From assembly GCA_049516395.1 (NCBI GenBank), contig JBEKTD010000005.1, positions 124,001-188,000 on the forward strand: 64,000 nucleotides of DNA, given 5' to 3'. The position numbers and the translations under genes are program-made. Shown one piece after another: positions 41,013 through 49,582 of this stretch. The stretch's first letter is position 1, and every line of letters starts with the position of its first letter. The notes beneath the pieces were generated by a model. That model was not told the origin of the DNA. It was given only the letters and a program-made list of their open reading frames with translations, and ran no database searches. This stretch comes from Fen-1362 sp049516395. GTDB lineage: Bacteria; Planctomycetota; Phycisphaerae; Sedimentisphaerales; Anaerobacaceae.

Positions 41013-42119
41013 TTACGGGGCGTGGTTCTGGCCAAAGGTGCAGTTTCCGGAGTCACTCATATTCGTGCCGCCGTTATTATATGCGGTGTTTTGATTTACA
41101 AAATCGTTTCCCCCAAGAGAGATGCCATAGACAGTGCCGCTCGCGAATGTTCCGTTCGAGTGAGCCGTATTTCCTATTACCGTACAACCGTCGCCGGCAT
41201 AAATGCCGTCAACAGTAACGGATCCTTGTCCATTCAAGAAAGCTGTATTTCCGGTCATCGTGCAGCCGGAGTAGGCATAGATGCCATAGACCGTGGCAGT
41301 AGCATAAGAACCGTTATCGTAGACCGTATTTCCGGTTACCGTGCTGCCCCCACCGTTAGCCGCGATGCCGTAAACGGAACCAGCCGAATATCCGTTACCG
41401 TTGACTGTATTTCCGGTTATCGTGCTGCCAATGCCGTTCTTGATGCCGTAAATGGTAGTGTTCGCACCAGCCATATATCCGTTATGGTTGATTGTATTTC
41501 CGGTTATTATGCAGTTGTTGCCGGCTGAGACGCCGTAGATAGTGGCATTACTCTGAGCCGAATCTCCGTTATCGCTGACCGTATTTCCGGTTACCGTGGA
41601 GTTGTCGCCAACCGAGATGCCTAAGATATTGTTTCCGGAAGCCGAAGTTCCATTGTTGCTGACCGAACAGTCCCTGACCTCGCAGTTGGGGCCATAAAGC
41701 TTAATTCCACCCTGTGTATTAGACAGGGCACGAACACCGATTATCCGGTGGTTTGCGCTGTTGTTTTGGGGGGCCATATAGGTGTAGGCATCATTGACAG
41801 CATAATTAAAATCGCTGATAGTACCGTTGCGGATTTCCACGTTGATTCGGTCGCGCATATAAATGCCGGACCCGTTATTATTACCCGTCAATGTGAAACC
41901 GGACAGGTCAATCGTTACGTTATTGGCCTCAATATCAATGCCGTTTGCATCGCAGAGACGGTTGCCCGCGAGATAATAAGAGCCGCTTTTAGAGATGACA
42001 AACGTCTTGGCGGGCTTTTTCAGTGAGGCCGGGATGGGCGTCTGCGGCCCGGCGGCAAAAGTATCGCTGATAACAAAAAGACAAACAATAAGACCGGCAA
42101 AAAGGGCTGACTTTCTCAT
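41013..42119 (-). CDS. Secreted right-handed beta-helix protein (NosD-like repeats)
   Basis: 368 residues. Signal peptide MRKSALFAGLIVCLFVISDTFA, then KTFVISKSGSYYLAGN, IDIEANNVTIDLSGFTLTG and about eight coils of the type STVTGNTVxxNGxxAxxxTVYGI. This is a parallel beta-helix as in NosD/PbH1 or pectate-lyase-like proteins. No catalytic Asp/Lys cluster can be recognised, so an adhesive or structural role is as likely as an enzymatic one. TTTAGGAG lies 7 nt before the ATG. The C-terminus GGTNMSDSGNCTFGQNHAP has no dockerin-like segment. Confidence 0.8.
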   Translation of the reverse strand: MRKSALFAGLIVCLFVISDTFAAGPQTPIPASLKKPAKTFVISKSGSYYLAGNRLCDANGIDIEANNVTIDLSGFTLTGNNNGSGIYMRDRINVEIRNGTISDFNYAVNDAYTYMAPQNNSANHRIIGVRALSNTQGGIKLYGPNCEVRDCSVSNNGTSASGNNILGISVGDNSTVTGNTVSDNGDSAQSNATIYGVSAGNNCIITGNTINHNGYMAGANTTIYGIKNGIGSTITGNTVNGNGYSAGSVYGIAANGGGSTVTGNTVYDNGSYATATVYGIYAYSGCTMTGNTAFLNGQGSVTVDGIYAGDGCTVIGNTAHSNGTFASGTVYGISLGGNDFVNQNTAYNNGGTNMSDSGNCTFGQNHAP

Positions 42120-42575
42120 TCTATTTCTCCTAAATAAAAAAGGGTTTGAGCTAAAAGTTTACTTCTTAACAACCGCCGGACGGCAAAGTTGACAGGCCCT
42201 TTGACGCACTTACCGGCCAACAGATTGCCGGGACATGCAGGGCAGGCAAAGGTGCAAATCTCTTCAACTGCCGTCTATCCTGAGCAAGCATAGCGAGTCG
42301 AAGGGATTCCGGCCTTAAGTTACCTGTATATCGTCAAACCGGCAATAAAAGCTGTAGTTTTCACCACGAATCAGCGTGGAGCGTATAGCGGACAGCGTAT
42401 TTTCCGAAGCGGGCTCGTCGCTTCGCTCCGTGTGCTCGGCTTCAAAAACGAAGTCCGTAGGAATTCGGCGGACAAGGCAACGGCCTTTTGAAGAAGTTTA
42501 CTTCGGGAAAAAGGCCTTGCCGCAGAACGCAAAGCCGAGCATAAGCAGTGTAATCAGTGTAATCTGTGGCTAAAA
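42120..42575. repeat. Repeat-rich spacer shared with the GLUG upstream regions
   Basis: CCTGAGCAAGCATAGCGAGTCGAAGGG (inverted family F), CCGGCCTTAAGTTACCTGTATATCGTCAAACCGGCAATAAAAGC, TTTTCACCACGAATCAGCG, GGAGCGTATAGCGGACAGCGTATT, and TCAGTGTAATCTGTGGCTAA at the end. No gene or clear promoter seen. Confidence 0.65.
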
Positions 42576-44270
42576 TTAATTGCCGCTTGCAAACCCTGCG
42601 AGCGCGTAAACCAAAGCCGCCTGCCAGTTAATGGCGATTTCATTTGTTCTGGCATCCGCCTCGATATCCTGCCAGTCGGTGGCGGAGTGACCGCCTCCAA
42701 CGACGTATCCGGGCCAGGGGTCGCGGACGTTGTCGCCGCCCGAACGCCTGTCGTGCGGGTTCATCGGCGGCTTGTAACCCAAGCCGGTGACATACGACCT
42801 GCAATAGTAATTACGCCCGAACAAATGACTGATTGAATCAAGCGCGGTCTCGACATATTCCGGGTTTGGCGAAACCTTGTTGGCTATTTGCAGGGTAAGG
42901 CACTCTCTTGCGACCGTGCCGTTGCAGCCCCATTTGTATGCGCCGTCGAGGCATCTGCCGTAAATGTCCCTGTTGCGGTTGATGACAAGTGAATCAGCAG
43001 TCCTGAGAAGGTCGCGAGTTATATCTTCCACGAGGCCGTCTCTTTTGCCTTCCCTTTTGCTGAGGAGATATGTGAACATCGCGAGATTTTTAACGCTGCC
43101 CCAGTCCCAGAGGAAGTCGATTTTGTCTTCGAAGGCCGAAGAGCCCCATTCGAATGCCCTGAGGTAATTTGGGTCGCCCGTCGTTTCCCACATTTCAGCG
43201 GAGGCCCACAGGCGGTCATCCTGGTCGGTAGTCGGATATGAGCCGGTTCTGAAGGCGGCCTGGTCCGCCATTTTGTTCTCGCGGTGCGTCATAAGGAATT
43301 CGTAACTCTTTTTGGCAGCATCGAGGCACTTTTGTGTGTATTTTTCGTCGTATGGTTCGAAATTTCGGGCAGCCATCGCGGCCATTGCGACGAAATCCGC
43401 GGTTGCCGCGGTGCTGTAGCCCGTGAGGTATCTTTGTTCGGTTTCCTCTTCGGGCATTATAAACCCGCCGAAGCGCAGTGTGCTGACTTTATGCGACACC
43501 CTTCCTGAGCCGTCCGGGTATTGCATTTTCAGGAGCCAGTCGATTTCCCATTTCAGCTCTTTGAGGTAATCCGGGTAACCCGGCGCGGTATCGGGTATGT
43601 CGAGATTGATATTTTTGAGCTTATCGCCGAACTGTTCCCACGCCAGGAACATCACTCCGACTGTCACCCCGGCGTTGACGACATATTTATTATAGTCACC
43701 GGCATCGTGCCAGCCGCCGGTGGCGTCGCGGATTTGGTCGGGGGAGTTGAGGTCAGTGATGTAATCCTGGCAGGCATCTTCGGTGTGGCAGGCGGCGTGA
43801 TGGAAACGGGAGCCATTGTATATGGCGTTGACTTCTGTGCCGCAACGCCAAAGGTAAAATGCTCGCATAGCAGTATAAAACGTGAAATCGTAAACCTTGT
43901 CGCCTATTTCGAAATCGATAGAACGGCCTACGCCTGGGACTTCGAGGTAATACTTTCCGGGCTTGTTAAGTTTGGAGAAATCGGCAATCCAGGCGGTTTG
44001 GCTGACGTCCTTCTGGGTGAATGGGCCGGTAACTTTGCCGGAATATACGGTTTTATTTTTCGAGGAATCTTTTACGGTAAAATTCGAGCATTTAGTGATA
44101 ATCGTGGCTTTTTTCTGCGCAGCGAGCAGGTAGCCAAGGGAATTGAGGCGGATATCGGTATTCGGCTGGATTGGCTCCTTTATCGCTTCCATATCGGCCA
44201 TAGCAAAGGCCAAACCGCCGGTTATAACAAGAATTAGAGCAACCACTACAACTGTAAATTGAGATGTCAT
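42576..44270 (-). CDS. Secreted glycoside hydrolase family 9 enzyme
   Basis: 564 residues: signal peptide, an N-terminal Ig-like CelD_N domain (about 38-122; IRLNSLGYLLAAQKKATI to YYLEVPGVG), then a GH9 (alpha/alpha)6 barrel. Catalytic features are intact: GGWHDAGDYNKY with Asp189/Asp192 (base), NPHDRRS with His506 and Arg508, and RTNEIAINWQ with acid Glu544. Family members are beta-1,4-endoglucanases or exo-acting beta-glucosidase/glucosaminidases. No carbohydrate-binding or dockerin-like segment. Own promoter upstream; AAAGGAAC before the ATG. The likely role is hydrolysis of plant or algal beta-glucan outside the cytoplasm. Confidence 0.92.
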   Translation of the reverse strand: MTSQFTVVVVALILVITGGLAFAMADMEAIKEPIQPNTDIRLNSLGYLLAAQKKATIITKCSNFTVKDSSKNKTVYSGKVTGPFTQKDVSQTAWIADFSKLNKPGKYYLEVPGVGRSIDFEIGDKVYDFTFYTAMRAFYLWRCGTEVNAIYNGSRFHHAACHTEDACQDYITDLNSPDQIRDATGGWHDAGDYNKYVVNAGVTVGVMFLAWEQFGDKLKNINLDIPDTAPGYPDYLKELKWEIDWLLKMQYPDGSGRVSHKVSTLRFGGFIMPEEETEQRYLTGYSTAATADFVAMAAMAARNFEPYDEKYTQKCLDAAKKSYEFLMTHRENKMADQAAFRTGSYPTTDQDDRLWASAEMWETTGDPNYLRAFEWGSSAFEDKIDFLWDWGSVKNLAMFTYLLSKREGKRDGLVEDITRDLLRTADSLVINRNRDIYGRCLDGAYKWGCNGTVARECLTLQIANKVSPNPEYVETALDSISHLFGRNYYCRSYVTGLGYKPPMNPHDRRSGGDNVRDPWPGYVVGGGHSATDWQDIEADARTNEIAINWQAALVYALAGFASGN

Positions 44271-44307
44271 ATTGTTCCTTTCTATTTACAATACAGGTTG
44301 AAACGGC

Positions 44308-44336
44308 AGTTTAAACTTTATTGCGGGATGTTTCAA
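44308..44336 (-). promoter_or_regulatory. Promoter of the GH9 gene
   Basis: Minus-strand TTGAAA (44331-44336), 17 nt, TAAACT (44308-44313); leader about 31 nt. Confidence 0.65.
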
Positions 44337-44339
44337 TAC

Positions 44340-44781
44340 GAAATTTTTTCGCCACAAAGACACTAAGACACAAAGTTTTTCAGACGCGGATTGCGCTGGT
44401 TACGCTGTTTTTTGTTTAGCCACAGATTGCACTGATGGACACGGATTTGGTCAGTCGATAGTATTTCCGAAGCGGGCTCTGCGCTTCGCTTGGTGTCGTC
44501 GTTAGTCGATAGTCGTTAGTATTTAGTATATCGTAATTAGGATTCCGGCGTAGAATTTTTAAGACCCCGAAGCCCTTCGATTTTACTCAGGATGGACAAG
44601 CTTCGTGGCTAACCATCTCCGTCGCCGTGCCGGCGACGGCTAAACAACACTAATTTTCCTGCAAAAGGCGAGCGGAGGGATTCTTCAGTTTTGAGTGTTT
44701 AGTGTTGAGTTTTGAGTTAATTCTGGGTCCCCTGTTTCAAGTCAAGTAAGCAGCACTCGGGGAGAACCGGGTGGATAAGGA
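44340..44781. repeat. Repeat-rich spacer upstream of tRNA-Arg
   Basis: Family A and E words (CGCCACAAAGACACTAAGACACAAAG, AGCCACAGATTGCACTGATGGACACGGATT), family F (GCCCTTCGATTTTACTCAGGATGG, about 44573-44596), a perfect hairpin CCGTCGCCG TGC CGGCGACGG (44619-44639) followed by CTAAACA, and TTTTGAGTGTTTAGTGTTGAGTTTTGAG. No gene seen. Confidence 0.6.
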
Positions 44782-44809
44782 TTGACAAACAGGGGTGGGC
44801 ACGTATAAT
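44782..44809 (+). promoter_or_regulatory. Consensus promoter of tRNA-Arg
   Basis: TTGACA (44782-44787), 16 nt, TATAAT (44804-44809), both perfect; predicted start about 44816, 41 nt before the tRNA. Confidence 0.75.
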
Positions 44810-44856
44810 TAAGGCGTTGGGCGTGAAATTATAGGCGATTATTGCGTTCGACAATA

Positions 44857-44930
44857 GCGGCTGTAGCTCAACTGGATAGAGCGTTGGTCTACGGAACCAA
44901 AGGTTGGGGGTTCGAGCCCCTTCAGCCGCA
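44857..44930 (+). tRNA. tRNA-Arg (anticodon ACG)
   Basis: Complete cloverleaf: acceptor GCGGCTG/CAGCCGC, D-stem GCTC/GAGC, anticodon stem TTGGT/ACCAA with loop CTACGGA (anticodon ACG at 44891-44893, to be read as ICG after A-to-I editing), T-stem GGGGG/CCCTT with TTCGAGC loop, discriminator A. CCA is not encoded. No terminator seen downstream. Confidence 0.93.
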
Positions 44931-45076
44931 TTGGCAAATCAAAACTCAAAAAGCAAAGAGTAAAACTGCGGAGGCCCTTCGGGCGAGATTTATACGAATA
45001 CACGGATTGCGTTAGTCGTTAGTGGTTAGTGCCGCCGGAGGCGGATAAATATTGAATATCCAATGTCCAAGTATAA
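44931..45076. other. Short spacer with low-complexity words
   Basis: AAAACTCAAAAAGCAAAGAGTAAAACTG, CGTTAGTCGTTAGTGGTTAGTG and ATATTGAATATCCAATGTCC; no gene. Confidence 0.4.
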
Positions 45077-46861
45077 TCAGTTTTGGATTAAGGAGCGAAG
45101 GGCGTCGGCCTGAGCAGTATCAAGTTGTTTAAGAATTTCATACTGCTGCAAAGCTGAGTTGGGGTCGCCGGTTTTCAGATAAAAGTAGCCGAGACCGAAC
45201 CGTATCTGAAGATTCTGCGGGGCAATTTTTTCGGCCCGTTTATACAACTCAAGGCCATCGGCAAAACGTCCCAAGCTGCTGTATGCGCTGCCGAGATTAA
45301 TATATGCGTTGACAGAATTAGGCGAAAGCTCTATCGCCTTCTTACACGGAGCTATTTGTTCCTCGAACTTTCCAACGGCAAAGTATGCACCAGCAAGCTC
45401 GATATAAGCGTTGGGATAATTGGGTGAAAGACGGATAGTTTTTTGAAACGCATCTATGGCCTTGGGATAAAGTTCGAGTTTGGAATAAGCAACCCCCAGA
45501 TTAAACCATGCCTGACCATCAGAAGGATCGATAGCTACTGTCTGTTCGAGCAGCTCCTTAGCTTTTTCGTTTTGGCCGGCCCGCCCGTAAGTGATTGCAA
45601 GCTGGCCATGCAGAGACACAGAATCGGGAGCCAGGGTCAGCATATGATTATACAAAATGAATGTGTCTTTCCAGCAGGTCAGATAGTTGCGCGTAGCAAT
45701 TCCCTCGGCGGCTGCAAGCAACAGGACAACAACTAAAACAGCCAACAACTTTGCCTGTTTATTAGCGCAAAACCACGAGAGAAAAGAAGTCAACATCATC
45801 AATAAGCCCAGTGAGGGCAGATATACAAATTTGTCGGAGGCAATGACATCGCTGAATTTAAAAATCTGCATTGTAGGCAAAATGGCGATGAAAAAGATTA
45901 ACGAGCCAGTCAGAGCAGCCTTTGTCCATCGCAGTGAGACAACAAGCATAATAATCAAAATAATCGCCGCGACAACATCAGCCAATACCTTCGGGTTCGA
46001 TATCGCAAACGGCTGGGGATATGTGTAATGCGAAGTCAAGTTGACAGGCCAGAGCATTTTTAAAGGATAAAATATGATGTTGTGGCAAATAATCAGCGGA
46101 GGATTCAGCAAATGATGCTCTTCCTGCCCCGGAAACCAACCTCCTATTGTGACCGACTGCGAAATGAAGGTTATTAAAGCGAAAACGCCGAGTAAGACAA
46201 AAAAAGGCGACTTTTCACGTATGGATTTACGGCTAAACCTTTTCAAAGGCCAGTAATCCATCAGAAGCATCACAAGAGGCAGACACAAACTGGTTGGCTT
46301 GGACATCAGGGCCAGTAGATACGCGATTAAGCAGGCGGCATAATACTTTTTTCCTGCGGTGCGTGTAAACAGGATATAAAAGAGCAAAGACCAAAATGCG
46401 AAGAAGGCTGCCAACAACGTTTTTCTGTCGCTTATCCAGGCAATCGATTCGACGGTCATAGGATGCGTGCCGAAAAGGAGCCCCACCGCCGCCGCCAGCC
46501 AGATATTCCCAAACAACAGGTAAAGTAGCGCTATTATCAATACTGTATTAGCAACGTGCAAGGCAAGGCTGGTGCGATGGAAAGGCATGGGATTGTCTGC
46601 ACGTCCGCCAATGGCATAATCGAACATCAGAGAAATCATCGTCAGGGGCTGGTAATATCCACCTACGGTCGAGGGAGTGAAAACCTCTGTAAGAAAGCGA
46701 CTTGCCGATACCCAACCGGGATTCTGCACTAATACGTTATCTGTAACATACTCCGCATCATCAAAGCATAGCGCTTTTGCCGACAGCGCCGGCCAATGTG
46801 CAACTAAAACGATAACACATACGGCAACGACTATCGCTATGTTTACAGCAAGTTTTTTCAT
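45077..46861 (-). CDS. TMTC-like membrane protein with C-terminal TPR domain
   Basis: 594 residues. About ten transmembrane helices with PMT/TMTC-like first loop CFDDAEYVTDN (Asp34/Asp35), then GGYYQPLTMISLMFDYAIGG, FHRTSLALHVANTVLI and HPMTVESIAWISDRKTLLAAFF, which are signatures of the TMTC O-mannosyltransferase-related family. From about residue 410 there are five or six TPR units (GQAWFNLGVAYSKLELYPKAIDAFQKT, NAYIELAGAYFAVGKFEEQI). Substrate unknown; bacterial members are presumed glycosyltransferases of exported proteins. It starts 5 nt after the YchF-like stop. Confidence 0.8.
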   Translation of the reverse strand: MKKLAVNIAIVVAVCVIVLVAHWPALSAKALCFDDAEYVTDNVLVQNPGWVSASRFLTEVFTPSTVGGYYQPLTMISLMFDYAIGGRADNPMPFHRTSLALHVANTVLIIALLYLLFGNIWLAAAVGLLFGTHPMTVESIAWISDRKTLLAAFFAFWSLLFYILFTRTAGKKYYAACLIAYLLALMSKPTSLCLPLVMLLMDYWPLKRFSRKSIREKSPFFVLLGVFALITFISQSVTIGGWFPGQEEHHLLNPPLIICHNIIFYPLKMLWPVNLTSHYTYPQPFAISNPKVLADVVAAIILIIMLVVSLRWTKAALTGSLIFFIAILPTMQIFKFSDVIASDKFVYLPSLGLLMMLTSFLSWFCANKQAKLLAVLVVVLLLAAAEGIATRNYLTCWKDTFILYNHMLTLAPDSVSLHGQLAITYGRAGQNEKAKELLEQTVAIDPSDGQAWFNLGVAYSKLELYPKAIDAFQKTIRLSPNYPNAYIELAGAYFAVGKFEEQIAPCKKAIELSPNSVNAYINLGSAYSSLGRFADGLELYKRAEKIAPQNLQIRFGLGYFYLKTGDPNSALQQYEILKQLDTAQADALRSLIQN

Positions 46862-46866
46862 CGTTA

Positions 46867-47907
46867 TCAGACATTGAAGCGGAAGTTTATGATGTCACCA
46901 TCTCGGACGACGTATTCCTTGCCTTCGAGGCGGAATTTGCCCGCGGCTTTGACGGCTTTTTCGTCGCCTAACTGTTTTATGTCACTGTAAGCGAAGGTTT
47001 CGGCGCGAATGAAGCCGCGTTTGATATCGGAGTGAACCTTGCCGGCGGCGTCGTGAGCAATTGTGCCTTGCTTAATGGGCCAGGCGCGGATTTCATCGGG
47101 ACCGACGGTGAGGAAGCTAATCAGGCCAAGCGTTTTGAAACAGGCGTGGACAAATTTGCCGGCGGCGGACTCGGTGATGCCCAAATCGGACATAAACTGT
47201 TTTTTGCTTTCGGCATCCAATTGCGACAACTCGTATTCGAGCTTCGCGCATACGCTGATTATGGGTGTTGAGGAATCGCCGGGGATTTCAAGTTTCTGCT
47301 CCTGTGCGCCTTCGCCTATATTTACGGCGACGACCATCGGCTTGAGGGTGAGAAAACCAAGAGCCCGGACCATTTCCAGTTCGGCGTCGCTGGTAACGAC
47401 GGAACTGATGGGCTTTTCGGATTCAATCGCAGCCTGAAGCTTTTTGTGAAGCTCAAGCTCGGCCTTGTCGTGCGCCTGGGTTTTGGTGGGCTTGTGGGCA
47501 TCCTTTTCGAGTTTTTCGATTCGCGTCGTTACGAGGGCGAGGTCTGTGAGCAATAGTTCGGTGCGGAGGTCGATTAGGTCTTTGGCGGGATTCGATGAGC
47601 TATCATAGGCGCCGATAACGAGGGCAATCATATCGACGGTGCGAATCTGGTCGATGAGGCGTTTTGCGGCGGCGCGGCCGTGGTCGTCGGAGAAGTTGAG
47701 GCCTGGAACATCGAGGCATTCGATTGTCGCGTGAACGGTTTTCTTTGGCTTGTATAAATTAGTGAGCCATTCGATTCGTTCATCAGGCGAGGCGATGACT
47801 GCCTGCTCGATGTTCGTGGTTCCGGCGGGAAGCATCTGTTTGCCGCTGATTGCGGAAAAGAGGATGCTTTTGCCTGACTGCATCAAACCCAGTAACGCGA
47901 CTTTCAA
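46867..47907 (-). CDS. YchF/OLA1-like GTPase with C-terminal TGS domain
   Basis: 346 residues. P-loop LLGLMQSGKSILFSAI (GxxxSGKS rather than the usual GLPNVGKS of YchF), DVPGL switch motif, VVAVNIGEG at the NKxD position (YchF proteins use NxxE and prefer ATP), a coiled-coil insert around residues 120-165, and a TGS-type C-terminus EIRAWPIKQGTIAHDAAGKVHSDIKRGFIRAE. It is shorter and more divergent than true YchF, so I give no symbol. Starts at TTG 47907 with AAGGAG 8 nt upstream. First gene of an operon with the TMTC-like gene. Confidence 0.85.
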   Translation of the reverse strand: MKVALLGLMQSGKSILFSAISGKQMLPAGTTNIEQAVIASPDERIEWLTNLYKPKKTVHATIECLDVPGLNFSDDHGRAAAKRLIDQIRTVDMIALVIGAYDSSSNPAKDLIDLRTELLLTDLALVTTRIEKLEKDAHKPTKTQAHDKAELELHKKLQAAIESEKPISSVVTSDAELEMVRALGFLTLKPMVVAVNIGEGAQEQKLEIPGDSSTPIISVCAKLEYELSQLDAESKKQFMSDLGITESAAGKFVHACFKTLGLISFLTVGPDEIRAWPIKQGTIAHDAAGKVHSDIKRGFIRAETFAYSDIKQLGDEKAVKAAGKFRLEGKEYVVRDGDIINFRFNV

Positions 47908-47946
47908 ATGATAATCTCCTTCGTTTTATAATTTTGGACGAGTTTG

Positions 47947-47975
47947 ATTATAAAAGAGTTATGAGTGAAAAACAA
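47947..47975 (-). promoter_or_regulatory. Promoter of the YchF-like operon
   Basis: Minus-strand TTGTTT (47970-47975), 17 nt, TATAAT (47947-47952); leader about 33 nt. Confidence 0.6.
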
Positions 47976-47981
47976 GGGTGC

Positions 47982-48890
47982 TCAATCAGGACGGGAGTTA
48001 ATCAGTTCGGTTATCTCGGCAATAGTGGGCGGTTCATATACGGACGGGAAACGGAGGCAGGAGACGGCGGCGGTGGCGGAGGCGAAACGAACGACCTCCA
48101 AATCGGACCAGCCCTTCAATATGCCATATACGACGCCGGCACGGAATGTGTCGCCTGCGGCCAAAGTATCAACGACCTTTATTGAATATGGCTGAAAGGT
48201 CTCGATTGTTTTTCCAGCAGAGGCAAATAAAACAGGATGACTGCCGAAGGTGAAAATAATAAGGCCTGCGCAGTTTGACTGGTATTGCTCAAGCATCGCC
48301 TCGTAATCGACAGCGGGGTATTCGCGGTCGAGAAATTCTTTAGAGCAGATAATCGCCCTTGCGCCTTTGGCGATAACAGTATCGAAACGGCTGTCGATGG
48401 TTACGAAATCGGTATGATGCTTGAGGCATAACCAGGCGACTTCTTCGGATTCAGCGCCGAAGAACGGGTCGAGGGCGACGCATTTGGCGGATTCGATTGC
48501 CTGCTCACTGGGTTTGTTCCAGAATTTGTGTCCGCCTGAGAAATAATCGACAAACCAGCCGAAGACGGTGCGGGTATCGCCATCGCAGAAGACGATATCG
48601 CGCCAGCCGGGGAAACCGGGGTGATGATGCAGAAGGGAACAATCGACGCTGCGTTTTTGCAGATACTCGCGAAGCGGTTCGGCGGTCAAATCACCGAGAA
48701 AGGAACCATCAAGCGTTACGGGGACACCGAGGTTACTTAACACGATAGCGCCGTTAGCCGCCTCGCCGCCGGGGATGACAAAAGTGCGGATAATTTCCTG
48801 ATAGCCGTCGGCAGAGGGGAATTTCGCCTTCAACTGGTGAATCGTTGAAAGCAAGGTCATACCATACAGATATACGTCGGGATTATTCAT
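47982..48890 (-). CDS. PfkB-family carbohydrate kinase
   Basis: 302 residues of ribokinase fold. VIPGGEAANGAIVLSNLG is the N-terminal signature (substrate Asn, GG motif), GSFLGDLTAEPLREYL follows, and KVVDTLAAGDTFRAGVVYGI is the C-terminal signature with catalytic Asp in AAGD. Substrate cannot be decided: the family includes ribokinase, fructokinase and nucleoside kinases. Its ATG overlaps the stop of the hydro-lyase gene (ATGA), implying translational coupling. Confidence 0.87.
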   Translation of the reverse strand: MNNPDVYLYGMTLLSTIHQLKAKFPSADGYQEIIRTFVIPGGEAANGAIVLSNLGVPVTLDGSFLGDLTAEPLREYLQKRSVDCSLLHHHPGFPGWRDIVFCDGDTRTVFGWFVDYFSGGHKFWNKPSEQAIESAKCVALDPFFGAESEEVAWLCLKHHTDFVTIDSRFDTVIAKGARAIICSKEFLDREYPAVDYEAMLEQYQSNCAGLIIFTFGSHPVLFASAGKTIETFQPYSIKVVDTLAAGDTFRAGVVYGILKGWSDLEVVRFASATAAVSCLRFPSVYEPPTIAEITELINSRPD

Positions 48891-49414
48891 TTATAGACGG
48901 AATTACCGTAACAGTCGTAAGCGACGATGGCGGGGAAATCGACGACTTCGAGACGCCTGATTGCCTCGGTGCCGAGTTCTTCATAGGCGATAATCTCGGC
49001 GGAGGTGATGTGTTTGGCAAGCAAGGCCCCTGCCCCGCCTATGGTGGAAAGGTGAATAGCACAATGCTGCTGGAGGGCATCGCGGACGGCCTGATTACGA
49101 TAGCCCTTGCCGAGCATCGCTTTGAGGCCCGCGGCGATAAGCGTGGGGCTGAAGGCATCCATCCTTGCGGAGGTTGTCGGGCCTGCTGCGCCGATAACTT
49201 TGCCGGGAGGCGCGGGAGTCGGGCCGCAGAAATAGATGAGTGCGCCTTTGATATCAAAAGGCAGCGATGCTCCTTTGTTAATCGCCTCACAAAGACGTTT
49301 ATGGGCTACATCGCGGGCGGTGTAGATTGTGCCCGCAATGATTACCTCGTCACCCGCTTTGAGCGAGCGGACAAGCGCATCCGTCAACGGCGGTCTGATT
49401 AGTTTTACAGCCAT
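48887..49414 (-). CDS. Class I fumarate hydratase/tartrate dehydratase-type beta subunit
   Basis: 175 residues from ATG 49414. Fe-S hydro-lyase beta (C-terminal swivelling) domain: LKAGDEVIIAGTIYTARDVAHKRL, GALIYFCGPTPAPPGKVIGAAGPTTSARMD, KGYRNQAVRDAL, TIGGAGALLAKHI and EELGTEAIRRLEVVDFPAIVAYDCYGNSVY. These two-subunit enzymes need an alpha partner carrying the [4Fe-4S] cluster; none is encoded within the window. No SD; a GTG 12 nt upstream is also in frame. Overlaps the PfkB gene by 4 nt. Confidence 0.87.
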   Translation of the reverse strand: MAVKLIRPPLTDALVRSLKAGDEVIIAGTIYTARDVAHKRLCEAINKGASLPFDIKGALIYFCGPTPAPPGKVIGAAGPTTSARMDAFSPTLIAAGLKAMLGKGYRNQAVRDALQQHCAIHLSTIGGAGALLAKHITSAEIIAYEELGTEAIRRLEVVDFPAIVAYDCYGNSVYK

Positions 49415-49419
49415 AATCT

Positions 49420-49500
49420 TAGCCACAGAGTATATTAGCCACAGAGAGCACAGAGGACACAGAGAAATAAATTAAAAACAGTGTAAATCTGTGTCTTTTC
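49420..49500. repeat. Family A repeat forming the leader of the hydro-lyase gene
   Basis: AGCCACAGAGTATATTAGCCACAGAGAGCACAGAGGACACAGAGA, then ACAGTGTAAATCTGTGTC. It lies between the promoter and the start codon, so it is transcribed. Confidence 0.65.
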
Positions 49501-49512
49501 ATTATGAGGAGA

Positions 49513-49541
49513 AGTTTAACGCAGGCGGGCAATTATTTCAA
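49513..49541 (-). promoter_or_regulatory. Promoter of the hydro-lyase-PfkB operon
   Basis: Minus-strand TTGAAA (49536-49541), 17 nt, TAAACT (49513-49518). Predicted start about 49507, leader about 93 nt made of family A repeat. Confidence 0.6.
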
Positions 49542-49566
49542 TTAAATCGTTTTTGAAACAGCCGAA

Positions 49567-49575
49567 TGGTATAAT
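49567..49575 (+). promoter_or_regulatory. Extended -10 promoter of the precorrin-2 dehydrogenase gene
   Basis: TGGTATAAT at 49567-49575 is a perfect extended -10. The predicted start (about 49582) is next to ATG 49583, giving a leaderless mRNA. Confidence 0.6.
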
Positions 49576-49582
49576 AACAAAT

